Assembly: GCA_900618795.1 (NCBI GenBank)
Contig: UYJD01000009.1
Coordinates: 751,823 to 815,822, forward strand
Direction of reading: 5' to 3'
DNA from: Cyanodermella asteris
Taxonomy: Eukaryota; Ascomycota; Lecanoromycetes; Ostropales; Stictidaceae
Length of the DNA stretch: 64,000 nt
Shown here: positions 31,277 through 43,235 of the stretch, one piece after another
Layout of the letters: each line of letters begins with the position of its first letter
Numbering within the stretch: position 1 is the stretch's first letter
Program-made: the position numbers and the translations under genes
The notes under the pieces: model-generated
Told to the model about the DNA's origin: nothing
What the model saw: the letters and a program-made list of their open reading frames with translations, nothing else
Database searches by the model: none

Positions 31277-34200
31277 CGTGCTGTTCGATGGTCCGGTCCG
31301 GCCTATATTTGAGCGCGATCACCTGACAATGACAGTCCTCACAACACCGTTATCCCTTCTTCTACATGAGGTTTTGCCGCGTCTGATTGCAGCACTGATA
31401 AGATGCCCGCTGCAAGTCTTCGAAGATCTGAACATCAAAAGTCAAAAAGCACGTCAACCCCTAATACACGTGACAACATCGCCTGAGTCACAAACAACTC
31501 GCAGTTTGACACTGGTGATTCATGAGAAGGAGCTCTGCTTACAAAGTGATAAGAGCGGGGAGAATGGTTGTCAGCAGATTGGAGGGGACATGTAGGCCGA
31601 CGCGCGCGCCTTATTACTGCCTCTTCCGGACAAGCGCGGTGTTGCTGCCTCAGAGCCGCAAGACCGCGGCAGATTCACAAAGGCCACTTGCATCACGTTG
31701 CGAATTCCAGATGTGCTTCAAGGTGCGATCATCGAGAACGAGGGGGCACATTGATAGATGGCGCAGAATACGGTGCGCTAAGTCCGGCAAGTGGTACGAT
31801 TGTTTAATTGATTGAGTTACGGTTCACAAGGCAAAGTTTCAATTATGAAGCTCATAAATTGCCACAAAGACATGAGCTTAGGTGTGCAGGATTGCAACTT
31901 GCTCGAAGACGACTGTGTTGTATTTTGCTTCATTCATCATTTGAAAATCCAAGTTTCACTGGAAAATGCTTACAAATCGAGTCAATTGCAGAGAAAATAA
32001 AACAGATGATCCCCGATTCCTCAGACGGTCAAACTGGACTCGGCAAACCGTCGTAATGTGTAAGGAGGACAGGGAACGCGCTTGATGTTCGATGCTAAGC
32101 AACCTGTGTTTCGTATCCCTATGTCGGAGGTTGATAGGGCATCCATTCGCGATGCGAAGTCCTGTGAGCGTCAAGTATAAGCCGCTCCTGGCCAAGAGGT
32201 CTTTTTTGAGCCATCGCAACACTCTGAACATGGATCTGCCTCACTCTACTTCATTGTAAGCGCTGGACGTGGCAAACTGTGGAGCTTCTGAATTTATCAA
32301 TCACAGTGAGTAACGCCGATGACGTGCGTTCTGTGGACGACCATTGAAATAGGACAGTAAGCTGTCCAGAACGTTACTCCAGTAATGGCCGACACCCGAT
32401 CCTTTGCAAACAAGGTTGGAGATCATGTGGCTGGATCTGGTACTCTATCATCGCACCAAGACTGAGCTGCTCAAGACGACATTTCACGAGCGTTCACGAT
32501 AAAGGCAAAGCGCGAAGGATCACAGGCAGCTAGTGCAAACTCCACCACCTCCACGCTCGAGCTTGATTGGGATAGACAAGCCCACCTCTAATCTGACATG
32601 ATCACCTGCAGCAAGCAGCCAGGAAAATCAAGGATTGAGGATGCGCCGTCACCGTGCCGCCCGGAAAAGCAAGCTTAGATGCAAACAAGGTTCACTACGA
32701 CAGTCAGATGTGATCGATTATTGCCCGCTTGCCTGGCGTTGGTATCGCAGCCATTGGGGTACCCTCTATCAAGTCACATGATTGAAAGACGCTGCGGCCA
32801 CCCGCAACACCGTGGCCAGTCGCTGGCCCGGGATGCCGTTTTGAACTATCTTTGCCGCCAGATGCCAGGCCCGAAGGATTCAATCGCCGCGCTGTGTGGC
32901 ATCCATCACGAGCTCCGCGCCGCCCATCACAGCTTTCACAGCACACGGGAATGGTGGTGTGGATCCTGCGGGCCAACCTGGATGGAGTTGGAAATACGAT
33001 GCGGAGCTGTTCTTTGTGTCTACCAAGGTGCCCCGTTCATGCATGTTGACGGCACAATTGGCGCATCGGGAGACGAGTTGGAACCTTCTCAAGCGATGGA
33101 AATGCTAGGCGAGCACGTTATGGTCTTTGCAACATGTTTCTAAGCGGATTTTCTGAGTTTCCCCACGTCCATGGATCTGAGCATGCAAAGGATCTCTAAT
33201 GGTTCTACATGTGCATAGGCCTGCTTGGTCTGTGTTTCCGAAGAGTCCCTGGCCTGTGTCAGACTGTCGGATAACGTGGACATGATGAGGCCCCTGCTTA
33301 CTTTGACGTGTATTCCTGTGGTCAATTCAAGACCTTGCCACTGGCCGCGATATGGCCAACTAGTCCTCTCCAGTCGTCCTAGGCAGTCCTGTCTGCCTGG
33401 CAGCAGCCATGGCTCGGCAGGGCGAAGCTGTTTGAGATCGCCAATGGACTGACACTGATGGTGGAGATGTTTGGGGCCTTTCCACTATTTACGGCATCAG
33501 CAGTTGGAAGCATCGTGGTCTGATTGGCGGCCGATGACCCCGCAAGCGGCCTGCTGCTGGCGAATCACCGCCCACCCTCAGCACAAGCTGGCGGCTACCG
33601 ACCGCCAGCAGCCTCGCTAGTTTTGAACTTTTGACGTGAATGGCCGATGACGGCTTTCTGCAGTGATGGAAGAGAAGTCTGACGGAGATGTGCGATATGC
33701 TCCCATCCGATGCCGACAAGATAAAGTACTTTGGAGGCAGTCGACGTCCAAAGTACCTGCGTGTTTCTGCTTGATGTCTTGCTGCACGCGACAAAGGTCT
33801 TTCTCGAACACTTCCATGCTGCTCAGGCGAGACGGAAATAGGAGCGGACGCTACGGGCCTCACTGACGGGCTCACCCTGCATGAACCGGACTGCTGAAGC
33901 TGACCTTGCCACGAGAGCGCGATGCGCTGGCAGAAGAAACAGCGAGTCACAGGCCCGAAACAGCGGCCTCAAGCCGGCTAGAACGGGCACAACTGTGCAA
34001 CTGGCTGCGATGTTGGTGGGCGGCCTCCCCCGGGCTCGACCAGAAAGAATGAACCAGAGTCGGGGACGAGTGAGCCTCGAAGGCCTCATCGATCGCCGCC
34101 GCCGCCTCGGCACAAATCCAGCAACGTCTGCCATTGGCCTCGAGCGTCAGCATTGCCCACCAGGCCGTTTTGCGCCGGCCTGCATCCTTGCGGACCATGC

Positions 34201-35903
34201 GGACCTCGCACTGGCTACTTTACGACAAGAGGTCGCGGCCGTTGCTGAGATCGAAGTCGTCCTGCAGCAGTCTTTCTATTCGTTGCTCTCCTCCGACGTC
34301 CTACTTTAGCAGCCTATCGCTTGCCTTGCTTGCCACATCTTTTGTTGACGCCGCTGAGCTGCTGCTGATAATTCTTTTGCTTTCCATGCAAGTCTTGCCA
34401 ATTTTCATATGACAGACGGCCCGGCCGGCCAGTCAGGACAGACTTGGGCCTGTGCGTCGACGATTTTTCGACGCGTCCATGCCTCGTTCTCCGCGTGTTT
34501 TCGAGCATTGGCCGAGGAAGGTACTTTGCATGACTGTTGTGCTCCCGTTGGCTGCTCTCTTGGCAAATCATGGCCATGCCCACGAGAATGCTGCATGGTG
34601 CAACGACGATCCCGCTGCCACTGTGGCATCGAGAAGGCCGGTTGAAGCACCAGTCGCAGAGGCCAGGCTGGAGGAGGCCAGCTCACGCGGCCGACACGTT
34701 GTCGATGGCTTCACTCCTCTGGCCAGTGTCGGAGATGGGTGGCGAGCGCTTTCCACTGGCCGCGAAGTTTGAGAAATGAGCGAGCTGGCCGTTGGAGGTC
34801 GTTTCATTTTGCGGAGCCGGTAGAGGACAGAGTGTGGGCCCCAGGGGGCTGATATTAGCTCTTGGTCCTGGAGTCTCACGCTCAGCAAGATCCGTTAGCC
34901 CCCTCGAGCGGCAAGCGGCCGGGATCACCACGCTTCGTCAACCAACGCCCGCGTTTGCGAGCACATCTACAGCATGCGGAGCGTGAGCTGCGCTTCCGCG
35001 TCGGCCCAGATCCCCCCACCCAAGCAATGGGCGATGCCTCGTCGATAGTGATATCTAGCGCGTCTTCATGGAGGGCGGCTTCTGGTCGTGAAGCGGCGCA
35101 TCGTGCCCAAGCTGCCATCCGTCGACCACACCTCCCTATAGTAGAGCTGTTGCGACGCTTTCATTCCCTCCTGCATGCTGCTTATCCCATCGTCTGCCTC
35201 GCCCTCTCCCGCAACTGCGTCCTCTCTGTTTCTCCTTCTGTCGTTTTCGCTCGCCTGTCTGCAACGAACATACACGTCGGTCGCAAGACCAGCTGAGAAT
35301 TCGGCACACTAACCGACATTTGCAACGCTACCGCTCTCCTGCCCGTCCACTAACCCAGAAAGATCGGGGACACCGCCGTCGGGCAGCAGCCGGCAAGTAC
35401 CCGGCCAGAACGACGTCAGTCGAAGCAGTGGCGGTGTGTATATCCTCGGTCTCTTGTTGCTGTTTGGTTTGGCAAGTCCAAGACGAGTGGCGGTGCAGCT
35501 GGCGAACAGCGCACCACACGAGCGCCCCAAAAATACCATAGCCAGACACAAAAAGTCTAGCTTTGTACTCGTGCTTCAGTTCGAGCGGCTTTATTCATTT
35601 CAGCCGCAGGCGCATTTCTTCATTTCCGTCATACTGAGCGGCCTCACCCTGGTTCCGACTCACAAACACCCCGGACCGCCTCAGCTTTCGCAGCCCGCCG
35701 GGATGGCCATGCGTCACTGACCGAGACTTTGTTTCAGCAACTCCGTACGTTCCTGAAAGATAGCCTGGGTCTATCCTTGCTGCCTTTCGCTGCCCCGGCT
35801 GACCGCGCATCGTTCGACCCAGGCATTACCTGATACCGACTCGCTCACTCGGTTCGGCGCTGCGTGATCACAGCCGCACGCAAGAACCTTGCACGACTCC
35901 ACC
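31277..35903. other. long gene-poor interval ahead of the methyltransferase-domain gene
   Basis: About 4.6 kb with no frame I can support on either strand. The first kilobase is the upstream region of the 31276 gene. From about 33.1 kb the base composition becomes more GC- and CT-rich, with many short upstream ATGs. The last 2.5 kb probably holds the promoter and a long leader of the next gene. No transposon ends, RIP-like AT-rich tract or RNA gene were seen. Confidence 0.5.
33726..33756. repeat. perfect 10-bp inverted repeat
   Basis: GTACTTTGGA at 33726-33735 is mirrored by TCCAAAGTAC at 33747-33756 around an 11-base spacer containing GTCGAC. It could be a hairpin or a site for a dimeric regulator. 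Confidence 0.85.
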
Positions 35904-38900
35904 ATGGCTTCCCGCATATTACACAGCGGGCCGTCCAAGTCGTCTTCCGGCGACAAGAAGACGCAGAGCGCACTCCCACGCCCGAGCGCTGCAAAATATC
36001 CGTCTTCGTCTACTGCCGCCGGCGCGGCTTCGACCTCGAGTAGGCTTCCTACGACCACTGGCTCCAGTCTATTCGGGAGGGGCAGAGGGAGAGAGAAGGA
36101 GAAGCAGGCCGAGAGAAGTGTCACCACTGTTGCGCCAGGCCAAGCTGTCAAAAACTCTCCCGTCGACGATGCCGTTCCATCAACAAAGTTGAGCCTAAGT
36201 AGGACGAAACCCTCTCCCGACGAGCGCAAGCCAAGCCCATCTTTCGGTCTCGAAGCTTCGAGGATTGCTCAGACAGGCATGGGTTCTGTTGCGGAGGGTG
36301 GAAGTGAAGTGTCGAACTCGGAGCGTCCTATTCAGCCGAGAAGGTCGTTGAGGAGGAAGCCATCCCTGACTGGTGCCTATGAAAAGTATACGAGTAGTGA
36401 GACCTCGGATGCGGGAGGCGAAAGTCGATCGGAACCAACGAGGAAAGTGACGGTAAGCCCTGGTGGTCACAGAGATCCATACCCTGGTTCGATATTCGGC
36501 ATTACCGTGTCGCCACCAACTGCTACTAGCAATACTTACACCCCCATCTCCAAACCAGACTACTCAACGCCGACCGAATTCCAGACGTCAAACTCCCGTA
36601 TGGAGCTCTACATGTCAAAGCAGCTGCCTCACAAACTGTCTACGCAAAACCTACCACCTCCAACCCCTAACCATACCAGCACGGCCAGCGCACAGGAGAT
36701 GAGCAGCGCCTCCAGCCGGTTGACTTCCACGCCGAGTCCCTTCAGCCGGATTTCCACGCCGGCTACGTCTGCAAGCGCCTACTCTCCTGGCGTTCAGCCG
36801 ACCCCTAAGCTTACACCACCCAGGCAAAGACCTACAGCAAGTCCAACGCACAAGCGTCCTCCGGTGTCTCTGCGAAGTCGAAAGCTTCCTGCCAGCACTC
36901 CGGTCGAGGCTTCAAGCTCACGGGGCTTGCCAAGCGTGCGCGAAGCTTCTACTGGCAACCAGTCTTCGTCTTCGAGTTCGAACTCGACGGTCCGCGCGTC
37001 GGAAATGATCGATGCGCATACTGGTGTTGTAATGGGCAAGCCGTCACGTCTTGACTCAAAGCCGGCTCCCACGGCGCCTTTGAGGGTCAGCTCAAGGAGA
37101 CTTCCAAGACCGCCGCTTGCGGGCGCTTCAGCCACCAAAGAATCCGAGGATGAGGCACAAGATGCATCAACTGGTGTGGTTCCAGAAACTCGCTACCAAA
37201 GCCGACTTCCCATGGGCGGTGGCAACGGAGGATTCAGAAGTCCTCCGCCATTGCGCCCCTCGCGGCAAGGAACTCCTCGCCTGTCAGCGCTCGAGCAGAC
37301 AGAAAGCCCCGTCATTCAGAGCAATCTCAGTCATATCGCTACTACAGGTCACACTCGACGGGAGTCTATTGAGAATGCTGCCGCTCTTGCTGAACATGCG
37401 GAGACGGCCAGCCCCCGCAGGAAGCTTACCAAGACGCCTCCACAGGGCAGCGCATCAATCACCTCTCCCCACCTCTATCCCACCAGAGCACCTTCGAAGA
37501 ACCGTGAGATTCCATCGCTGGTCAACGACATGCCTCGGACCTCGAAACGGGATCCCAGTCCGGCTTCATCGGTTTCTACAAGCAGTTCGAGGTCCCGCTT
37601 TGGGCTGTTCTCACGCAAGCCTAAGGTGCCGGAAGAGCCGGTGCCGTCCATTGCTCGCAAAGGTCCTGCTGCGGGTACTGGGCACGAAGGCTACGGCAAG
37701 CATGGTCGAGCTACGCGTGGACGATCTGGCAGCACCAGCAGCTCAGGAAGTCGCGACAAGTCTGCTGGCTCTGCGGTCTCGGAGCGAAGCACATCGACAG
37801 GAGCCGGAGCTGCGAAGAAGCGTCAAAGCAGCATGACCAGCAATGATGGCAACCGGCCGAACTTCGAGGACGACTTCTTGTCTCAACGGTTGCAGCCAGT
37901 CGTCATCAGTGGTGGAGGTAATATCAAAGCCAACCGCAACTCGGCGACATTGGCGAGTGCTCCCATGTATGCTTCGTCTAGCGCCCAGAGCAGCAATGCC
38001 AGCTTCGCATCATCTTCTGAAGGCTACGGTGGCAAGGCTACAGGCGTCACTAGTAGCCAGTCCAGTACCAGCATGACAAGCACCTCTGCTAGCGACAAAC
38101 GGGCCAGTCGATCGCTGCTTCCAGCCCCGAAACTCACTTCGTCTCGCTCCCTAGCAGGGGTCCAGCGTTCTTTGGCGCATCGGCGATCGCAGCAAAGAAT
38201 CTCTCAAGGCGACCAGAACGTACGGATCCCGGCTCCAATCAACACCGCAGTCTCCACTTCAAAACCCGCACTCGACACCATCGATACCGCACAATCTGCT
38301 GTTCCAGAGACAGGTAGTGCCATGCTTACCGATGACATCAACGAAGGCATGTGGTTGCGTTCTGGTGCCTCCAAGGAAAAGAGCAAGCCCAAGCTCAAAT
38401 CTCCCCGTCGCTGGAACTTGTTCTCCAGAGCGAGGAGCAGGAGTCCGAAGAAGAGCACCTCCGTCTCTGCGACAGAGCCAATGCCTCTTCGGACACCTGC
38501 CTCGGTTGCGGAGGTGCAATTGCCTGCCAAGCCTGACAATTTACGCCGCGCGAAGGTCGGTGGTCACTATGGAATGTTGGACGATGAGCCGACCGATGAC
38601 GAGGCGCGGAGTATGGACAACGTTCTCAGAGACATTGAAGACGAGCTCGAGCTCAGGGACGAGGAAGGCGCGATTGTAACTGGTCGTCAAGAAGAGGACA
38701 TACCCGGGCCTCGACAGGTCAGCATGCTGTTGCCCAGCCCCCCGAAGCTGACAAGCGAGTTTCCGAGACTGGAACCGACCATGAGTCAAGACGAGCCTGC
38801 GCAAGGTACGCTCGAGCGACGACCCAGTCGACTGCAGCGTGTTGGACGTATCCCGACCTCGCACGCTCACAGACCCAGCCAAGGCAGTTTCTCGAGACCC

Positions 38901-40727
38901 TTCACGGGTGAGGACAGGCCTAGCTTGGAGGAGACCCGGCCAGAGACAATCTTGGAGACGGAAGTGGCAGCGGCTAATCGCAAACCTCGCCTTGCTTTGC
39001 AGACAGACAAATTGCCAACAACCACTGTTGTTGAGCAGTGGCGTCAAGCTACCTACGCGCCAGCGCCTCCAACTAATGCTTTCCTGCACAATCTCGATGG
39101 TGAGAAGGAATTCCTTTCATTTCCTGCCGAGCGTCAAATCTCACAAACATCAGGAGACAGCAGTTCTGGCAACACTAGCTTCATGAACATGATGGCGAGA
39201 CGTCCCTCGGGGCAAGGCGACGACGAGGTATGGAACGAGTACGACGACATTCTGGAGAATGAAGAGCAGCCGTTTTCCCTCCACTCCCCAGAAGGTGAGG
39301 AAATGCTTAGCGCTTTCCCACTTGCGCCAGTCTCACGAAGCCCCGACAAGACTCCTGAACCCCTGCGAGCTGCATCGAGACAGAGCGTCAACTCCAGAAA
39401 GTCAAGCAGTCCACCTGTGCCTGAGAAGCCCGACTATCTTGTCGTTCCGCCTCAGCTCCACCCAGAGACCAATCGACTCGTCGGCAAGAACACCTTGTCT
39501 GACATCTATTCCGACTATAACCGCTCGAGTATGGGTGAGAATAGGCGCAAGCGTGCCTCAGACTCTTCGAACATCTCTGGTAGCAGGTACTCCAGCCAGA
39601 CAACCATCTCCAGCTCATCGCATGTCTCGACCTATGCACCATCTCTGATTAACCAGGTCACTCGCGCCATGGCTCGCAAGACTCACTCCGCAAGAGATTC
39701 CTTGCGTTTCTCAGCGTTGATGACATCGCGGTGGCTCTCTTTCGACCGTGTACTCTTCAGCCCTGTCGCCGAGGATATACTGTCGCTCGCAATCCAAGCG
39801 CCTCGCATTCTCATTCTTGATGGTCTTGCCAACGATGACTGGTCTGCATATACTGCGCTATCTTATCCCAATGCTACGGTCTGCAACCTCTCCACGACTC
39901 CCAAGCTCCGTACGCCCTCACCCCATGGCGACGAGTGGTCAAATCCACCTAATCACAAGCTCTTGCCTCTGCCTTCCATGGCCCATCCGTTTCCCTTTCC
40001 GAAAGGCTTCTTTGCTGCCGTCGTCCTACGATTTCCACCTCTTCTCCCTCAACACCATCTCGCAAACGTGATAGGAGAAGCAAAGCGCGTGCTACGCCCT
40101 GGCGGATTCTTGGAGATGACACTGCTCGACATCGACCCAGTAAACCTTGGCCCCAAGACTCGCCGCGAAGTCAAGCGCGTGAAGATGCGTGCACAAGAGC
40201 GCATGCCGGACGCTGGTCTCGCTCCGGTGGCCGACTCCGCGATGAAGCTTCTTGGCCGCCGACAATTTGAAGGTCTCAAACAGGCAATTGTGGGTGTCCC
40301 GGTCGCGCACACTCCAGATGATGCTGCTCTACAAGCTCCTGGGCCACTTCCGTTTAACGAGGAACGCGTGTCTGGTAGTGGAGAAAATGAAGGCGAGAGA
40401 CCGAGCCGAGCTCTAGCAGATCTGCTACGCGAGGCGGGTGAAGATAGTGGTGCAGGAATCGCAGCGCAATACCCCGTGGCTCAGACCGTGAGCCGCGTCG
40501 CGAGATGGTGGTGGAGCAGATGCTACGAGGGAATGTCAAGCACCGACGGGAATGACGAGAGAGGAACATTGTTGGGACTCAGAGGGAGAGGAGAGGACGA
40601 CTCGAGGAGCATGTGGGCGGATCCAGCAGTGATTCGCGAATGCCAAGAGCGAGAGACGAGTTTGAGGTTGGTTTTGGCCTATGCGGTCAAGCCCATGGTC
40701 ATCAGGCGAAGGACCGTCAGCGTCTGA
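35904..40727 (+). CDS. large disordered protein with C-terminal methyltransferase-like domain
   Basis: Single exon, 1607 residues from the ATG in ACCATGG context (MASRILHSGPSK). About the first 1270 residues are Ser/Pro/Arg/Lys-rich and predicted disordered. Embedded short conserved-looking motifs include two copies of an R-x-x-LFSR-x-x-x-x-P-type sequence (SRFGLFSRKPKVPEE and RRWNLFSRARSRSPKK). From about residue 1270 the protein becomes globular: WLSFDRVLFSP, APRILILDGLANDDWSAY (a degenerate SAM-binding glycine loop), YPNATVCNL, FFAAVVLRFPPLL and AKRVLRPGGFLEMTLLDID. The last block is the class I SAM-dependent methyltransferase (type 11) pattern. The substrate is unknown. The degenerate motif I leaves open whether it binds SAM. 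Confidence 0.8.
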   Translation: MASRILHSGPSKSSSGDKKTQSALPRPSAAKYPSSSTAAGAASTSSRLPTTTGSSLFGRGRGREKEKQAERSVTTVAPGQAVKNSPVDDAVPSTKLSLSRTKPSPDERKPSPSFGLEASRIAQTGMGSVAEGGSEVSNSERPIQPRRSLRRKPSLTGAYEKYTSSETSDAGGESRSEPTRKVTVSPGGHRDPYPGSIFGITVSPPTATSNTYTPISKPDYSTPTEFQTSNSRMELYMSKQLPHKLSTQNLPPPTPNHTSTASAQEMSSASSRLTSTPSPFSRISTPATSASAYSPGVQPTPKLTPPRQRPTASPTHKRPPVSLRSRKLPASTPVEASSSRGLPSVREASTGNQSSSSSSNSTVRASEMIDAHTGVVMGKPSRLDSKPAPTAPLRVSSRRLPRPPLAGASATKESEDEAQDASTGVVPETRYQSRLPMGGGNGGFRSPPPLRPSRQGTPRLSALEQTESPVIQSNLSHIATTGHTRRESIENAAALAEHAETASPRRKLTKTPPQGSASITSPHLYPTRAPSKNREIPSLVNDMPRTSKRDPSPASSVSTSSSRSRFGLFSRKPKVPEEPVPSIARKGPAAGTGHEGYGKHGRATRGRSGSTSSSGSRDKSAGSAVSERSTSTGAGAAKKRQSSMTSNDGNRPNFEDDFLSQRLQPVVISGGGNIKANRNSATLASAPMYASSSAQSSNASFASSSEGYGGKATGVTSSQSSTSMTSTSASDKRASRSLLPAPKLTSSRSLAGVQRSLAHRRSQQRISQGDQNVRIPAPINTAVSTSKPALDTIDTAQSAVPETGSAMLTDDINEGMWLRSGASKEKSKPKLKSPRRWNLFSRARSRSPKKSTSVSATEPMPLRTPASVAEVQLPAKPDNLRRAKVGGHYGMLDDEPTDDEARSMDNVLRDIEDELELRDEEGAIVTGRQEEDIPGPRQVSMLLPSPPKLTSEFPRLEPTMSQDEPAQGTLERRPSRLQRVGRIPTSHAHRPSQGSFSRPFTGEDRPSLEETRPETILETEVAAANRKPRLALQTDKLPTTTVVEQWRQATYAPAPPTNAFLHNLDGEKEFLSFPAERQISQTSGDSSSGNTSFMNMMARRPSGQGDDEVWNEYDDILENEEQPFSLHSPEGEEMLSAFPLAPVSRSPDKTPEPLRAASRQSVNSRKSSSPPVPEKPDYLVVPPQLHPETNRLVGKNTLSDIYSDYNRSSMGENRRKRASDSSNISGSRYSSQTTISSSSHVSTYAPSLINQVTRAMARKTHSARDSLRFSALMTSRWLSFDRVLFSPVAEDILSLAIQAPRILILDGLANDDWSAYTALSYPNATVCNLSTTPKLRTPSPHGDEWSNPPNHKLLPLPSMAHPFPFPKGFFAAVVLRFPPLLPQHHLANVIGEAKRVLRPGGFLEMTLLDIDPVNLGPKTRREVKRVKMRAQERMPDAGLAPVADSAMKLLGRRQFEGLKQAIVGVPVAHTPDDAALQAPGPLPFNEERVSGSGENEGERPSRALADLLREAGEDSGAGIAAQYPVAQTVSRVARWWWSRCYEGMSSTDGNDERGTLLGLRGRGEDDSRSMWADPAVIRECQERETSLRLVLAYAVKPMVIRRRTVSV

Positions 40728-41791
40728 ACGAAGACGGATCACCATTGCGCGTCATTGGATCGGTCACATTCGGCCTTCGTTTTTGATTTTCAGCGTTCTA
40801 GCAAGCGGGCGTTCTGGCTTCCTTTTTTCTTCTTCTCACCATTATCACATTTTCACAACTCATTTTTCCACCCGCTGGACGGCTTCAGGGAACTACCTTT
40901 ACATCATATGGGGCAACCCCGATCGGATCGGTACATTACAGAAAGCAGCAGACAACTTTACAGAAAGCCATTGAGTGGCTAGGGGCGCAAGCCTTGTACC
41001 ATGAATAACTACGGAAATCAGCGAAGCGAAAGAATCATGTAAATGTCGATTTCACAATCACCGGACACTCGCGCCACTATGCGCCAACCGATTACAATTT
41101 TCACTCTTCTTCGTGATTCCTTGAATTCACAATCTTTCCACGACATCTCAGCTGGATCAACTTGGACTGGATGCAAAGACGTTATTCAGTTTCATGATGA
41201 CGAGGAGAGAAAGCACATACGGCCACGGGCACAATTAACGTTCCTTTTGACGAGGAAGATTAAACGAAGTGATGAATGCACTGAAAGTTTTAGCATGTAC
41301 TCATTGCATTGAGCGGGAGAGGGAGGATATTGCGGCTGGTTTCGCTGTCTTCGTCACGGAGAGGGAATAATTGCGGCTCATTTGGATCCTTCACGAATTG
41401 AAATGAAATCAGTGTCTTTGATCAGTACAACTTATGCAAATGACAGTCGTTTCCCTATCTGACGTGACTTGGCTGCTTACCCACGAAAATACTTGTCTGT
41501 GCGCCCGTTGACATGTTCTGGGTTGATGAGTTCGATAGTGAAATGCTCGACTAGGCAGTCAAGTGCCCACCGAAGTCCACAACTAACTCACTCAATGACT
41601 TAGCTAGCTGCCTCATCGAGTACCTAGCCAAATGTTCAAGCAGCTACCTGCCCGAGCAACCGGCAGTGTACCTCCTCGGTATCCAGCTCAGTGCCGCGAT
41701 ACGTACCCCAGTAATCAGATATTCGTATGCATGGAGTATTTACTGAACACATCTTGTCTCGCCACGTGCAATGAAATTGTGAAGACTATCT
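40728..41791. other. intergenic between two converging genes
   Basis: About 1.06 kb of 3' flank shared by the methyltransferase-domain gene and the GST gene. There is no supportable frame. Pyrimidine-rich and AT-rich 3'-UTR-like sequence occupies the first 250 bases. Confidence 0.5.
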
Positions 41792-42543
41792 CTATCTGCC
41801 AGCTGCTGCTGCTGCAGCTTGCTCATCAGCATCCATCAACATCTTAATCGCAGGCCGGTTCACACAGCGTCCCCACCACGCCCCAACCGCCTTCCTCCCC
41901 GTCACGACATCCCCGAACCCGCACGCAAAAAGCCTCCGAACCAACGGAATATAGAATATATCCACCAGCGTAAACTCGTCGCCCGCCATGTACTCGCTCC
42001 GCCCCAAGACCCCCTCGACAACGTCGAAGAACGCCTCGACCGATTTCAGGGCGCCCGCAACGGCGGCCTCATCGGCCGGCAAGCCCATGAAGCGTTTGGC
42101 GAACTTTTCGAATGCGATCCTGCCGGCCGGCTCGGCGAAGTAGGTGGTTTCGATGGATTGGGCTTGCTCGAAGCGGGCGGTGGCTTCGAGGTCCGAAGAC
42201 GGTGGGAGGAGGGGGATGGAGTGTTTGCGGGCAAGGTAGGTGCAGATGGCGCGGCTTTCGTGCAGGGTGAAGCCGGACGGGGTGGTCAGGACTGGGATCT
42301 TGCCCCAGGGGTTTCGGGCGAGGTGTTCTGCGGACTGCGGGCTGGTGGTCAGTCTGCTTGCTGGGTGCCGGAGGGAGGGGGGGAGGATTCATTGCTTGGG
42401 AGAGTAATGTCTACCTTTTGCTCTCCTTTTCCGAGATCGAGGAGGATCAAATCGTAGTCTGTGAAGTTTCCTTCTGCGAGGGTCAAGCGGACACGGTCGG
42501 TGTTTGTGGAGCCACGGGAACCGTAGAGTGTGAAGGCTGGCAT
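41792..42543 (-). CDS. glutathione S-transferase
   Basis: Cytosolic GST of 223 residues, conjugating glutathione to electrophiles or reducing peroxides. Two exons, 42543-42415 and 42334-41792, are separated by an 80-nt intron (GTAGAC...ACTGAC...CCCGCAG). The junction gives GEQK/SAEHLARNPWGKIPVL. The thioredoxin fold begins MPAFTLYGSRGSTNTDRVRL, has the cis-proline in KIPVL and the glutathione-binding HESRAICTYLARKH. The helical C-terminal domain includes GDEFTLVDIFYIPLV, the N-capping box region. It is closest by eye to theta/phi-like fungal GSTs. It is divergent from a Zn2Cys6 regulator, with 692 bases between starts. Confidence 0.9.
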
Positions 42544-43235
42544 CTCGGGAGTATGGACAAATACAGGTAAGTACGTAGTTGGTTTTGCAGCTCTGAGTAT
42601 AAACATGAAAATGAAGACAACGCTCTGAGGCATAAGGAGATTTATCTCTGTTTATATGCACTGCGATATGGGCGAAGCCCAGTGGCACACATGGTTCGGG
42701 GCGTCGGCCTCAGAGATCAACGCAGAGATTGCGGAATTGATGAGCTCGACGACATGTCTTGTCTGCTGCTCGGATTTGCATGGTAACGAGCGAGGATTCA
42801 ATTCCATAGCTCGGTGTGTCGGCGTGCGCTGAATGAGGGTCGGAATCTATTCAAACATCCTCATAGATATAAGCCGCATGCACACGCAGTTGGCGTGTTC
42901 GCTCTTGCTTCCCGGTCGGTACTAGACGTTACTAAACAGACCCTGCCTCGCTCGCGGAATGAGACTCTGTTGCACGACGAGATGTCCGCTGATTGGATAC
43001 ATTTGTGTGCATGTGTCGTGTGCTATACACACCTCTCTATATCAGGCTAGCGCTGACCGGGCTCGCCTGAACTCCACGGCACGTTCCAAAGAACAATAAC
43101 TCTGCCTCGCACGTAGGATACGACTGCAATGATGGGTCAACCTGCATCGACAGCCGCATGTTCTGATGCGTTCGCTCGGACGTCTGTCTTCTTCTAGCTC
43201 AGCTCAATTGCGAACGACCGACCCATCGCTCGGCG
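42544..43235. promoter_or_regulatory. divergent promoter GST / Zn2Cys6 regulator
   Basis: 692 bases between two start codons. The layout is compatible with direct control of the GST by the neighbouring regulator. I could not pick out a clear CGG-Nx-CCG site with confidence. Confidence 0.4.

Noticed and set aside
32679-33143. 154-codon plus-strand frame in the gene-poor interval
   Set aside because: No domain, poor codon structure, and both strands and several frames are open together, as expected in GC-rich noncoding DNA.
31277-35903. Transposon or retroelement in the long gap
   Set aside because: No terminal repeats, target-site duplications, transposase or polymerase motifs, or RIP-like AT-rich tract were found.
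41819-42457. 212-codon plus-strand frame
   Set aside because: Antisense to the GST gene and reads across its intron.
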